The translations under genes were made by a program, and so were the position numbers. A model generated the notes under the pieces. The model searched no databases, had not been told where the DNA came from, and saw only the letters and a list, made by a program, of their open reading frames with translations. From Bradyrhizobium lablabi (GTDB lineage: Bacteria; Pseudomonadota; Alphaproteobacteria; Rhizobiales; Xanthobacteraceae), in assembly GCF_900141755.1 (NCBI RefSeq), contig NZ_LT670844.1, positions 1,922,001-1,986,000 on the forward strand: a stretch of DNA of 64,000 bases, in the 5' to 3' direction. Of the stretch, positions 18,197 to 27,535 are shown one piece after another; position 1 is the first letter of the stretch, and each line of letters begins with the position of its first letter.

Positions 18197-18574
18197 TCAC
18201 CAACCGTAACGATACCCGCGATAGTACCGAGGGCCGTAGTATGAGTATGCGGGGCGAACAACGCGGTAACTCGATCCATATCCGCCGTAGTATGCGGGAG
18301 CGTAGCCGTACGCTGGGGCGTACCCGCCGTAATAAGCAGGGGCATAGCCGCCATAGTAGCCGTACCCCGGTCCGCCGTAGTAACCGTAGCCCGGGCCATA
18401 GGCGTAGGCGCTGGACGCTATTCCACCGATCACCGCACCAGCAATTAGTCCGCCTGCGAGACCGGCACCCCAACCACCCCAACCACCCCGCCACGCCTGA
18501 GCTGGTGATGGTGTCACCAAGGCAGTGACACCGATGGTGGCAGCGGTCGCTAACGCTAATACTGCTTTTTTCAT
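18197..18574 (-). CDS. Secreted glycine/tyrosine-rich protein
   Basis: The 125-residue protein has a clear signal peptide (MKKAVLALATAATIGVTALV, cleavage after PAQA). A glycine-rich hydrophobic patch (GAGLAGGLIAGAVIGGIASS) of the kind seen in small outer-membrane-associated proteins follows, then a low-complexity tail of YGG, GYY and YAPAYYGG repeats. It is probably exported to the periplasm or surface; no enzymatic role can be proposed. Similar proteins are widespread in Bradyrhizobium. The ATG at 18574 is chosen because it begins the signal peptide; the frame stays open upstream. Confidence 0.75.
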   Translation of the reverse strand: MKKAVLALATAATIGVTALVTPSPAQAWRGGWGGWGAGLAGGLIAGAVIGGIASSAYAYGPGYGYYGGPGYGYYGGYAPAYYGGYAPAYGYAPAYYGGYGSSYRVVRPAYSYYGPRYYRGYRYGW

Positions 18575-18817
18575 GTCCGAAGCCTTTCCAGTTCCCGGAA
18601 CTCCAACCCGCCGAGCAGGCAATGGTTTCCCGCGAGCACCATTTGCGAAAGGGCTGCCGTGAAATTTAATATTGATGAACGGCCCGCCTGGAGCGCCTGC
18701 ATGACACGCGCCCCGCCGCATGTGCCTGCCCCAAGCTTAGGAGATTATATCTTACCGGTTAGAACAATTGCCTTGATAGGGGCTGAAACCAGTACAGAAG
18801 CACAATCTCGGGCGCGG

Positions 18818-18955
18818 CTCTGATGTCGCCGTTGGGTCAAGAGCGCCGGTTTGATGCCCCGCCGACCACTTCCGGTCTAACCCAATCAACGGACTTCGCC
18901 AGACCGGCCCGACTGGGCCGCTTCGTGCCAGAAGGCGACATCGGTTCGGCCACCA
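18818..18955 (-). repeat. Dispersed intergenic repeat copy, inverted
   Basis: The complement reads ggcacgaagcggccc, gaagtccgttgattggg, agaccggaagtgg and finally gcgctcttgaccc. It resembles the copy at 24328-24440 most closely, so these two form a subfamily. It fills most of the gap 18575-18964. Confidence 0.7.
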
Positions 18956-18964
18956 GCTCAAGGA

Positions 18965-19381
18965 TTAAAGAGCTGCATCCGCTGTGGGCACCTTCTCAAT
19001 GAGCGCGTGAAGTCGAATGACGATTTCGGCTGCTCGCTTGCCGTCTCTAGCGATTAAATTGAGCACCTGCCGGACTTCTTCCAGATCTGGCGGTTCAGCG
19101 CGCAGCCAGTTTAACCCAGCCTGTGCATTAGTGACCGCCGCCGTCATCGCGTCGACGATCTCGTGGGCTTGGGCATTATAGGTGCGCTCGAATTCCGCCG
19201 AGGTCTGCAATGGAACTTGGCCCTTCGCGTCGCTCAAAATTCCCTCCGGCCGGACAAGTGTTGAACCGTTAGCATGACAAATCTCCTCAACCGTATTGAT
19301 GGACGGGTTGGTGATCGAAATGCTCGTGGCGGCCGAGCTAGACCGATCGATCGAAAGCTGGCAGATCGGGCGTTCGTGCAT
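18965..19381 (-). CDS. Histidine-kinase dimerisation/phosphoacceptor segment without ATPase domain
   Basis: The protein has 138 residues. Residues from about 70 match the DHp part of a sensor-kinase family common in Bradyrhizobium: AHEIVDAMTAAVTNAQAGLN, WLRAEPPDLEEVRQVLNLI and RDGKRAAEIVIRLHALI. The expected phospho-accepting histidine (AHEI) is present. The catalytic HATPase domain is absent; the frame ends right after the second helix. The first 60 residues are unrecognised. GGAGG five bases before the ATG at 19381 indicates that it is translated. It may be a kinase remnant, or a phosphotransfer or decoy dimerisation protein. It follows the hydrolase gene by 32 bases on the same strand. Confidence 0.62.
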   Translation of the reverse strand: MHERPICQLSIDRSSSAATSISITNPSINTVEEICHANGSTLVRPEGILSDAKGQVPLQTSAEFERTYNAQAHEIVDAMTAAVTNAQAGLNWLRAEPPDLEEVRQVLNLIARDGKRAAEIVIRLHALIEKVPTADAAL

Positions 19382-19413
19382 GGTCACCTCCCGCAAATAT
19401 CGCCTCCGCGAAG

Positions 19414-20235
19414 TCACGCGCTGATGAAGGTAAGCAAACAGTCGTTTATCTGCTCCTTGTGCGTCGTGCACATACCGTGCGGCGCCGCTGGGATTAACTT
19501 GAGCGTTGCGTTCTTGATGAGCTTAACCGATAGCATCGCCGAATCGGCTACCGGCACGATCTGATCGTCGTCGCCGTGGAGAATCAGAGTGGGCACATCG
19601 ATTTTCTTCAGATCTTCAGTCAGGTCGGTTTCGGAAAACGCCTTGATGCAAAAATAGCTCGCCGGCATCCCCGCCATCATTCCCTGCATCCAAAACCACT
19701 CCCGCACGCCTTCCGAAATGTCAGTACCCGGACGGTTGTAGCCATAGAATGGCATGCTGAGATCCTTCCATAGCTGGGACCGGTCAGCGTGAACGCGGGC
19801 ACGAAGCTGATCAAACACTTCGATCGGTGTACCACCGGGATTCTTCGCGGACTTCACCACTATGGGTGGCACTGCCCCAACCAGCACGGCTTTGGCAACG
19901 CGCCTGGTCCCGTAGCGTCCGATGTAGCGTGCGACCTCGCCCCCGCCTGCGGAATGCCCAACGAGGACGACGTCCGTCAGGTCGAGCTGCGTCAGCAGTT
20001 CTGCCAGATCGTCGGCATAATGATCCATATCGTTGCCGTCCCAGGGTTGACTGGAACGGCCATGGCCACGCCGATCGTGCGCGATGCAGCGGAAACCACG
20101 TTGCGCAAGGAACAACATCTGGTCTTCGAAAGCGTCTGAGCTGAGCGGCCAACCGTGACTAAATACGATGGCCCGACCGGTGCCCCAATCCTTGTAGTAG
20201 ATCTCGGCGCCATCTCGGGTGGTGAAGCTGCACAT
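19414..20235 (-). CDS. Alpha/beta hydrolase, non-heme chloroperoxidase/perhydrolase type
   Basis: The 273-residue protein starts [20 protein letters not shown], as in cofactor-free haloperoxidases and esterases. The oxyanion motif SHGWPLS, the nucleophile elbow GHSAGGGE, the acid in [10 protein letters not shown] and the histidine in APHGMCTTH complete a catalytic triad. Such enzymes hydrolyse esters or form peracids from acetate and hydrogen peroxide. There is no signal peptide, so it is cytosolic. It precedes the kinase-fragment gene and may be cotranscribed with it; the 216-bp gap upstream should hold its promoter. Confidence 0.9.
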   Translation of the reverse strand: MCSFTTRDGAEIYYKDWGTGRAIVFSHGWPLSSDAFEDQMLFLAQRGFRCIAHDRRGHGRSSQPWDGNDMDHYADDLAELLTQLDLTDVVLVGHSAGGGEVARYIGRYGTRRVAKAVLVGAVPPIVVKSAKNPGGTPIEVFDQLRARVHADRSQLWKDLSMPFYGYNRPGTDISEGVREWFWMQGMMAGMPASYFCIKAFSETDLTEDLKKIDVPTLILHGDDDQIVPVADSAMLSVKLIKNATLKLIPAAPHGMCTTHKEQINDCLLTFISA

Positions 20236-20450
20236 CTTACGGGGCCCTTTTGTATCCGCTTCTTTCGCTCGCTTTCATTTTTGCTCGAGAGCCAAGGCTG
20301 TGGTTTGGTAGAGGCCGCAATGTTGGCGACACTAAATATTGCACGGGGACGGCGATCCCCGCTTTAAGGGCGCCTTATCATTTTCTTAAGATGGGCTTTA
20401 TTCGCGCTTCTAGCGGCACGCCGGCCGGCGACCAGCAGAGGCTGTTCGAG

Positions 20451-23400
20451 TCATTCCCCAAGCTCGCCGAGCAAGGCCTTGGCGTCGTTCAGATCGACTG
20501 TATCGAAGCCTTCGCTGAACCACTTGTAGACTGGCAAGAGAAGGGTACGAGCCGCATGGCGCTTATCCCGATTGCAAAGAAGCCTCGCCATGCTGATCGC
20601 GGCACGCAGTTCCAGAGACTTCGCTTGCTGCATGCGCGCAACTGTTAGCCCCCGCTTGAAGTAGGCCTCCGCCTTTTCCGGATCGCGATGTGGCGATCGC
20701 AGCGCTATTTCGCCGGCCACCCGATTGATCTCCGCCTCTAACCAGGTTTCCTTGCTCGTTCCGATTATAGCCATTGCTTCGTCAGTGCAGCGCCAAGCGT
20801 CTTCAAACTGGCCAAGTTCTGCGTGCGCGCTGGCCAAATACGACAGGTAAGAAGGCATCCAAACTGTTGCCCCAGTCGATCGAAATGCAGTTACCGCAGA
20901 GCTGATGATGTCGACCGCGTCCGAGGCATTGCCTGTCGCGGCCGACACGCAACCGCCGAGTACGGTTGCCGTCGTTTTCCAGAATAAGGCTCCCTTTTCT
21001 TCGGCAAGCGCGACAGCTTCACCGAGTTGCGCGTTCGCTATGGCATAGTTGCCGCAGAGCAAGTGGCTAAAACTTGTGAGGCTCAGCGCATAAATCAAGG
21101 TGGCTGCGTGCCCGATCTCTCGTGCGTCGCAGAGCGCCTCGTTGGCGTCTGCGATCGCGGCGTCGGGATAGCCAAGCAGCCACAATGCTATCGCTCGATA
21201 GGATAAAGCTGCCACCCGACTGTCTTGACCAAAACGTGTGGCCAGCGGAGGATGCGCAACGGGATCATAGACTGCAATCGCGCGATCGAGATGTGCACGG
21301 CCTTGCCTCAGGTCTCCAGTGCACAGCAGGCAAACACCCGTCGTGCGATTCGCGATTGTGAGCGACGCCGTTTGCCCCTGCTTCTCGGCCAGCGCAAGGA
21401 CCTGCGCGACAGCTTCGCGCAGGGCGTCGCCGTTAAATGTTACGAAGCTCGGGACCATAGCGGCATAGATGATCGAAAAGAGCACCAAAGGATCTTCGGG
21501 AGGTTCTCCGTGCGCCTCGGCTTGTTCGATTAGCAGATGAGCGCGCTCCACGGCTGCCTTGGTTTCCGCCGAAGCAAATCCATTGACGTGGACAAGGGCA
21601 TTAATTAGCGCAACCTGTAGTCTGATTTCCTCACGCCGCAACGTCGGAGTAGCGGGCAAGATCGCAATCTGGGCGAGCGCACGCCTGAGCTGGACCGCAG
21701 CTTCTATCAGAGCCGAACGCTCTAACGACCGCTGCCCCGCCTTGCCCCATTGGCGCACGGCGTTCTCGATCAGTCCCGCCTCCGCGTAGTGACGAGCCAG
21801 CACCTCCGGCTGGCTTTCGGCAATTTCCGCGAATTGCCTCTCGAACGCTTCGGCGATGCGAGCGTGAAGCGCCCGTCGCGGCTCGCGCAACAGCGTTCCA
21901 TAGGCCACATCCCGCACAAGCGCATGCTTGAAAAAATACATCGCGTGCGGAGGAACTCCCTGCCGAAACAGCAATCCGGCTTGAATAAGGCGATCAAGCG
22001 AGCCACTCAGCACGGCCTGTGGTTCCTGGATCACCGCGGCCAACAAAGCATGTGAAAACTCGCGCCCGATTGCTGCGCCAATTTGGGCTGTTAGCATCGC
22101 GGGACCTAGCCGGTCGAGTCGCGCCATCAGGGACGCATGCAAGCTTGCGGGGACCGCCAGCCCCGGCGCAGGGAACGCAGCAATTGTTTGCTTTTGCGCT
22201 TTCTCATCGTCCGCCTCAAGCACAGCCTTCGTCATCTCCTCAACAAACAGTGGAATGCCATCGGTTCGCTCAATGATTTCCTCCCGATTGCCTGCGGTCA
22301 GCAAGTTGTTACCAACGACACGGTCTATCATGGCGTCGACGTCATGCGGCGCCAACCGATTGATCGTGATAAGTGTCACTTGCGGCCGTCCAATCCAAGG
22401 CGCATCAAAGTCCGGTCGAAATGTCACAATGAGCAGGACGCGAAACTTCCCGATTTGGTCGATCGTCCGACTAAATGCTTCGAGGCTAGTGGGATCGGTC
22501 CAATGTGCATCCTCTAAGATCATCAGCACGGGATTTCGGCGGGCCAGGGCTTCTACCTGCGATATGAGCGCTCTGAGCGTTTCTTCGCGGCGCTGTGGCG
22601 CTGCCATTTCCAACGTGGGATAGCGGCCATCATTTCGCAGTGACAACATCTCGGCGAAAAGTCCCGCATGATAGGCTGAGGTCAGGGTATCAGCGAGCAG
22701 GGTATCAAGCTTGTCGAGTTTTGTTTGCGTCGTGTCGTCATGGGTCAATGCGGCGGCGCGCTCGATTCGGCTGATGATCGGATAAAGCGCACTATCGGTG
22801 TGTTGGGGTGAGCTGAAATAGCGTAGGCGCGTGTGTGGCTCGGCAGCAATACGCTCCAGCAGCTCCGCCGTGAGCCGCGACTTGCCGATACCGGCCTCAC
22901 CTGAGATCAGCACGACCTGGCCGGCGCCAGCCTTTGCCTTGGCCCAGCGGCGCTGCAATAGGTCCATTTCCTCTTCCCTACCCACCAAGGGCGTCAAAGC
23001 TGTCGCACGCAGCGCTTCGAAGCGGTTCTCCATGGGATTTGCTCGATGGACCAGCCAAGCCAACACCGGTTGAGTGACGCCCTTTAAGCGTCTTGATTTC
23101 ACGTGCTGCAACTCAAAGAGATTGCCGACAAGCCTTCGCGTACTGTCAGCGATGATCACACTGTCCGGTTCCGCGATGCTCTGCAGGCGCGCTGCCAGAG
23201 TCGACGTCTCGCCGACAACGTTGTACTCTCGAGCCTCTCCCGAGCCCTCCAGGCCGCTGACCACAACGACGCCGGTTGCAATCCCGACCCGGGCCTGCAA
23301 GGGAGGCGATAATGCCAGTGCTTTTACTTGCGCGATTAGTTCCAGCCCGCACTGCACTGCTCGCTCGGCGTCGTCCTCGTGCGCGACGGGAAAACCAAAA

Positions 23401-23978
23401 CAGATCACGACCGGGTTCGCGAGAGAGCGGGCTGCGACGAACCCATCGTGCCGTCGGCTCGTCGCAACGACGCAGTTATGGTAGGCCTGCATGATGTCGC
23501 GCAAATCCTCCGGGTCCATTCGGGCGATGTCGGCCCCGTGCAATAGCTCACATGATGCGACTGTGAGCTGACGACGCGCGTCGATGACTGGTCCCTCCTG
23601 GCGAGGCACAACAGGCTCTTTGGGGCCGTTCTCAGTTTCGGGAACAGCATTCGTATCGGGGGATTCGCGCGCTTCTCGCACCACTCCCACGAAGCGGATC
23701 CCCTTGCGGGGCAGAGTACGGATCAGTCGCTGCTCTTCTCCGTTGTCGCCAAGCGCAGTGCGCGCCGCATTGATCCGGGTTGTCAGCGCCGACTCCGACA
23801 CAATGCGCCCGCCCCAAATGGCATCAAGCATATCGTCCTTGGTGACGACGCGCTCGCGGTTGCTGATGAGGAATTCCAGAAGATCAAAGACCTGAGGCTG
23901 CACCGCGATTACGGCCCTTCCCCGGCGCAATTCACGGCGACCTGTATCCAAGACATAGTCTTCAAAAGAGAAAAGCAT
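20451..23978 (-). CDS. Winged-helix regulator fused to degenerate cyclase, ATPase and TPR domains
   Basis: The protein has 1175 residues. Residues 1-100 are an OmpR/CadC-type winged helix (QPQVFDLLEFLISNRERVVT, then TRINAARTALGD). Residues 135-310 align with class III cyclase domains but lack the metal sites: the first aspartate is E144 (ASCELLHG) and the GDG loop is replaced by ANP (187-189). R264 in LAARL remains. An AAA-type ATPase follows (LVGREEEMDLL, Walker A GEAGIGKS at 360-367, LMILEDAHWTDP). The rest, to the C-terminus, is helical TPR-like repeats. It is probably a large cytosolic transcriptional switch that binds, rather than converts, a nucleotide. Confidence 0.88.
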   Translation of the reverse strand: MLFSFEDYVLDTGRRELRRGRAVIAVQPQVFDLLEFLISNRERVVTKDDMLDAIWGGRIVSESALTTRINAARTALGDNGEEQRLIRTLPRKGIRFVGVVREARESPDTNAVPETENGPKEPVVPRQEGPVIDARRQLTVASCELLHGADIARMDPEDLRDIMQAYHNCVVATSRRHDGFVAARSLANPVVICFGFPVAHEDDAERAVQCGLELIAQVKALALSPPLQARVGIATGVVVVSGLEGSGEAREYNVVGETSTLAARLQSIAEPDSVIIADSTRRLVGNLFELQHVKSRRLKGVTQPVLAWLVHRANPMENRFEALRATALTPLVGREEEMDLLQRRWAKAKAGAGQVVLISGEAGIGKSRLTAELLERIAAEPHTRLRYFSSPQHTDSALYPIISRIERAAALTHDDTTQTKLDKLDTLLADTLTSAYHAGLFAEMLSLRNDGRYPTLEMAAPQRREETLRALISQVEALARRNPVLMILEDAHWTDPTSLEAFSRTIDQIGKFRVLLIVTFRPDFDAPWIGRPQVTLITINRLAPHDVDAMIDRVVGNNLLTAGNREEIIERTDGIPLFVEEMTKAVLEADDEKAQKQTIAAFPAPGLAVPASLHASLMARLDRLGPAMLTAQIGAAIGREFSHALLAAVIQEPQAVLSGSLDRLIQAGLLFRQGVPPHAMYFFKHALVRDVAYGTLLREPRRALHARIAEAFERQFAEIAESQPEVLARHYAEAGLIENAVRQWGKAGQRSLERSALIEAAVQLRRALAQIAILPATPTLRREEIRLQVALINALVHVNGFASAETKAAVERAHLLIEQAEAHGEPPEDPLVLFSIIYAAMVPSFVTFNGDALREAVAQVLALAEKQGQTASLTIANRTTGVCLLCTGDLRQGRAHLDRAIAVYDPVAHPPLATRFGQDSRVAALSYRAIALWLLGYPDAAIADANEALCDAREIGHAATLIYALSLTSFSHLLCGNYAIANAQLGEAVALAEEKGALFWKTTATVLGGCVSAATGNASDAVDIISSAVTAFRSTGATVWMPSYLSYLASAHAELGQFEDAWRCTDEAMAIIGTSKETWLEAEINRVAGEIALRSPHRDPEKAEAYFKRGLTVARMQQAKSLELRAAISMARLLCNRDKRHAARTLLLPVYKWFSEGFDTVDLNDAKALLGELGE

Positions 23979-24327
23979 GTCCTTCCCGCCGGTTAGTGTT
24001 TGGCTTGTTGGAAGGCGGATCGCGCCTTAGAGACCAGGTATCATCGCCTCGTCCATACTCCAGCCGCGGTAGCAACTTTGAACTAAGTTAGCACAACAAC
24101 GGCCTTTCATGGATACCTTCGAAGCGACTCGCTCTGCTTCGGGTCCATTCACGTCGTCTTGGCCGCACGCCGGCCGTGTCCGGTCTAGCCCCGACAAGCG
24201 GGCGGCGTGAGGGCAGCGGCGGCCCCGCCTGGGCGAGAGTAGCGGGTAGCCCTCTCTGAGGAACTATTAAGGGCTTCCCAGAAAAGCCAACAAAGGCGAA
24301 ACGGCAGATTCACCGCAATTTCCGAAA

Positions 24328-24440
24328 TGGGTCAATCGCGCCGGTTTGACCCTCTGCCAGCCACTTCCGGTCTACCCCGAACAACGGACATCATCAGACC
24401 GGCCCGTTTGGTCCGTTTCGTGCCAATAACGGACTGGCGG
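24328..24440 (-). repeat. Dispersed intergenic repeat copy, inverted
   Basis: On the minus strand it reads tggcacgaaacggaccaaa, gatgtccgttgttcgggg, agaccggaagtgg and gcgcgattgaccc, a near match to the copy at 18818-18955. The gap 23979-24554 also holds the promoter region of the large regulator at its left end; nothing else is visible. Confidence 0.75.
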
Positions 24441-24554
24441 CTTTCGTAATCGCCAGAAACACGACATTGATCGAGTAAGTCGCGTGGACCAGCGCCGTGT
24501 GCCGATAGATGAATCGGCCGTGGGGCCGATCGGCTCGCCGAGACTATCGCGTCG

Positions 24555-25160
24555 TCACATCGGCGGCTTCACGCCCTCAGCACCGATCACGACCGCAGCG
24601 GCTTCCGAACCGTCCTTCTTCATAACGATGAAGACCATGCGCCCAACTGCGAGCTGGTCGGCCGGTGCCTTGTCAAAGGCGACAACCGTCGCGCTCGTTG
24701 GGATGGTGATCGTCTGTTCTCCGCCTTTGTAGTTAAGCATGAGCACGCGGTCCGTTCCGACCTCCTCGACCTTGGAGATATTGGCGTTGGTCATCATGTT
24801 CGGCTTGGATTCAAGATCCCATGGATAGTGCCCCTCGGCCAGACCGCGCAAAGATTCATCAAACACATGAACCTCGCGCGCGACGCGCTTGCCGTCCTGC
24901 TCGAAAGACGTGATGCCGACGAACTTGCCAGACTGGATGGCGCTCATGTCGGCCTTCGTCACCAGGAAAAGGCCAGCGTCGTTGGCGAGTTTGATCGTTA
25001 CAGTTTCGCCCTTGGCGGTTTGAACGCTGATCGTTCCGTCCTTCGCGGCGGTCAGCGTGCCGCGGATATGCGCCTGCGCGAAGGCTGGCGCGGAAAGCAG
25101 CACACCAACAAGAACCGTTGCGGCTGCAATCGGTACCCAAAGAGCTCGAGACATGAGCAT
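24555..25160 (-). CDS. Exported protein with DUF5666-like beta domain
   Basis: The 201-residue protein has a signal peptide (ALWVPIAAATVLVGVLLSAP, cleavage after AFA). A beta-rich body follows in which IRGTLTAAKDGTISVQTAKG and TVTIKLANDAGLFLV suggest the OB-like fold of DUF5666-type periplasmic proteins. A conserved-looking middle contains VHVFDESLRGLAEGHYPWDL. Function is unknown; relatives are sometimes mislabelled as metal transporter parts. GGGAG about nine bases before the ATG supports the start. It is monocistronic. Confidence 0.75.
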   Translation of the reverse strand: MLMSRALWVPIAAATVLVGVLLSAPAFAQAHIRGTLTAAKDGTISVQTAKGETVTIKLANDAGLFLVTKADMSAIQSGKFVGITSFEQDGKRVAREVHVFDESLRGLAEGHYPWDLESKPNMMTNANISKVEEVGTDRVLMLNYKGGEQTITIPTSATVVAFDKAPADQLAVGRMVFIVMKKDGSEAAAVVIGAEGVKPPM

Positions 25161-25239
25161 CTGATTTCACTCCCTTTGGCGCTCGCCAGACAAGGTATGC
25201 CCACTCCAACGATTAGAATGCGAGCAACTGTGGCGACCT

Positions 25240-25385
25240 AATCTGGTCACTTTGAAGACGTCGCGGCTAGATCGAAGGAACTTTGGAGGTCGCTGACGTC
25301 CGAGAAGGGTCAAACTGAGAAATACTCGGAACGAGCAGATATTTTCCGGTCTTCCGCCGATAGCAGACATCCTCGGCGGCCGTTT
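25240..25385 (-). repeat. Dispersed intergenic repeat copy, inverted
   Basis: The complement contains gaggatgtctgctatcggcg, aagaccggaaaatatctgct and gagtatttctcagtttgaccc. The last parts match the ending of the copy at 2584-2706 (catctgctcgcagcgagtat). Confidence 0.65.
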
Positions 25386-25982
25386 GGCTAGGCTTAGTTC
25401 AGGCGGAAGGGAGTGTTTTCATTCCATATCCAATATTCCGCGAATGCCCGGCGAGCGCCCTGCCCGCGCCTGAGCAGACTGACGAGGTTTTGCGATCTCC
25501 TTGCCGGTTGGAAACTGGATAGTTTTCTACTCATTCGTTATCGACACGAGATCCCGTTTGCGTATGAACGGCCGCTTTGCGCCAGAACCGGACCTTCGTC
25601 GAAGTTCGCACATGCTGCTTGCAAAAGCTCGCATGCTGCACCGCCGATGTAGTCAGTTAGACCCAGCGGCCTGGCATAAATATGCGCGAGGGAAATCTGC
25701 TTCCTGGCGAACGTGATCGAATTTCGGAAAGCTGGGCTGCCACGAGCGCGCCCGCTCCTCTGTTGGCTTGGAGGCTGTTCATGATGATCACACTTTCCTT
25801 GTTCAGTGCCGCCGAGACCGCGGCGAGATCCGGGAAGTGCGTGCGCACGAGCATTCGATGATCAACGCAAAACGCTTGCCGGTATCGCCGACCGGATCCG
25901 TGCCAAGGAGGCGCTTGTATTGAAACTGGATCTTAGATTGCGGACGAAGTCTTGCTCCGCAGACGGTTGCAACCGTTCTCAG
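25386..25982. other. Gap with no recognised gene
   Basis: Short open frames occur on both strands but none has a ribosome site, domain or coding bias that I trust. A block at 25565-25590 (gccgctttgcgccagaacc) belongs to a second repeat type also seen at 52525 and 56262. The stretch separates the accessory region from the catabolic island. Confidence 0.5.
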
Positions 25983-27113
25983 TCAGATGACGAACGGCTG
26001 GTCAATCGCGAATTTGTCAGAGAGCAGTTGCGGCGCCCCATCGCCGATCAAGACGAGATCCTGCAGGTGCCAGTGCAGGCGCTGCGGTTCGACGGCCAGG
26101 ATCATTCCCTTTTCCAGCACGATAGCGCTGCCCCTGCGCAACACCGGCTCTTGCTGGTGAAACCATGGTCCCATGCCGTGCCCGACCAGCGATGCGGTGT
26201 AATCGATGCCCTTCTTCCTGAACTCTGCGACCGCAAAGGCATATATCTCGCCGGCCGTTACCCCGGCCTGGCAGCGGTCAATGGTCTTGCGGTGAATCTC
26301 GAGCGTCAGCTCATAGCCGCGCATCTGTTCGGCGCTCGGCGGCCCCAGAATGGCGAGCCGCGACTGATGCCCCGGACACCCATCGAAATAGGCGACATAG
26401 TCGTTGCGGACAAAATCGCCTGTGCGAAACGCGACATCGCTTTCGCCGCCATACATCACGTCGTTCGAACTTGAATTCAGGATGCCATGCACATAGGCAG
26501 CTCCCCGCCGCATGCAGGCCGCGACCATGCGGGCATGCACCTCACGCTCGGTTTCGCCGTCCCGGATGGTCGGGAAGATCTCGACCAGCACGTCGTCGAG
26601 CAGATCGGCCGCACTTTTCTGCTGGGCGATTTCGCCCGTCGTCTTGATCCATCGGACTTCGTCCATCATCCGCGAACAGTTGAACATTTCGAGCCTCGGC
26701 AGGGCGCACTGGATCTCCTCCCAGTGCGCCGCGCTCAGTCCATCCTGTTCGAAGCCGATCCGGGCTGCCGCCAGACCGGCATCGGCAATCAATTCCGCGA
26801 CCCGGCTGTAGAGCGATTTCTCGTAGGCCTGATAGACTTCGACCTGCGCGATCCACGATTCGCGCCGCGCCAGTTTCTCCGCAAAGGCGTCGAGGACGAT
26901 GACCGGCGCGCCATGACGCGGCCATAGCACCATGAAGCCGCGCACCGTACTGGCAATGTCGAGATGCCGGGCGAGCGTGCCCGGCATCGCCATGCCCGAC
27001 AGATAGGTAAAGTTTACGCCGGTCCGGACAGCGACCGCCGCCAGTCCATTCCTGTCCATGAAGGCATTGAGCCGGTCGATATTGGCCAGGACGCTGCGGC
27101 CGTGGTTTGGCAT
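25983..27113 (-). CDS. Creatinase-like M24 family hydrolase lacking canonical metal ligands
   Basis: The 376-residue protein has the two-part M24 layout: an N-terminal domain (NGLAAVAVRTGVNFTYLSGM) and a pita-bread C-terminal domain. The catalytic-side histidine (LVGHGMGPWFHQQEPVL) and one glutamate (GMILAVEP) are kept. The position of the second metal aspartate is histidine (FDGCPGHQSR), and the last glutamate is glutamine (WHLQDLVLI). Loss of two of five ligands points to a metal-independent enzyme like creatinase, which hydrolyses a C-N bond of a guanidino/urea compound, rather than a peptidase. It ends the BMP-transporter operon, 27 bases after the cupin gene. Confidence 0.85.
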   Translation of the reverse strand: MPNHGRSVLANIDRLNAFMDRNGLAAVAVRTGVNFTYLSGMAMPGTLARHLDIASTVRGFMVLWPRHGAPVIVLDAFAEKLARRESWIAQVEVYQAYEKSLYSRVAELIADAGLAAARIGFEQDGLSAAHWEEIQCALPRLEMFNCSRMMDEVRWIKTTGEIAQQKSAADLLDDVLVEIFPTIRDGETEREVHARMVAACMRRGAAYVHGILNSSSNDVMYGGESDVAFRTGDFVRNDYVAYFDGCPGHQSRLAILGPPSAEQMRGYELTLEIHRKTIDRCQAGVTAGEIYAFAVAEFRKKGIDYTASLVGHGMGPWFHQQEPVLRRGSAIVLEKGMILAVEPQRLHWHLQDLVLIGDGAPQLLSDKFAIDQPFVI

Positions 27114-27140
27114 CTCGGTATCCCCGGGATCGATGGAAAC

Positions 27141-27473
27141 CTAGCGCGCGTACCTGACTTCGAACGTCACCACCCCGCCCTCGGTCCGGTACGGGCCGTG
27201 CTTCATGCCCGGTGGCCGGCAGGCATACATGCCCTTCTCGAAGAACTGGTCGCCGTCCCACTGATTGCCTTCGAGGATGTAGACCTCTTCCCAGAAGTCA
27301 TGCACGAACGTCTCGGTGCTGGCGCAGCCCGGATCGACCTTCAGCATACGCGTCACGAACATCCTGTCGGGATCCTCGGTCAGAATCTTCTGGTAGTGAC
27401 CGGGAGGTGCGCCCTCGACCGGCACCCAGGGAATGTTCTCGGTCGGGAAGAATTCCAGTTCAGGCTTCGGCAT
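27141..27473 (-). CDS. Cupin-domain protein
   Basis: The 110-residue protein is a single small beta barrel. ETFVHDFWEEVYILEGNQWD supplies cupin motif 1 and PPGMKHGPYRTEGGVVTFEV motif 2, with likely metal ligands H, E and a second H. It resembles ChrR-type cupins. A role as a small isomerase, lyase or hydrolase acting on the imported compound is possible. It lies between the permease and M24 genes in the same orientation, with gaps of 62 and 27 bases, so it belongs to that operon. Confidence 0.8.
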   Translation of the reverse strand: MPKPELEFFPTENIPWVPVEGAPPGHYQKILTEDPDRMFVTRMLKVDPGCASTETFVHDFWEEVYILEGNQWDGDQFFEKGMYACRPPGMKHGPYRTEGGVVTFEVRYAR

Positions 27474-27535
27474 CGTCTTCTCCTTTGGTGGCTGTCAGAT
27501 CGAATGCGTGCACTTGCATGATGCGACCCCGGGCT

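Noticed and set aside
18240..18420. Short tandem DNA repeats resembling a small array
   Set aside because: They are explained by codons for the Gly/Tyr-rich tail of the secreted protein; there are no unique spacers of even length, so this is not CRISPR.
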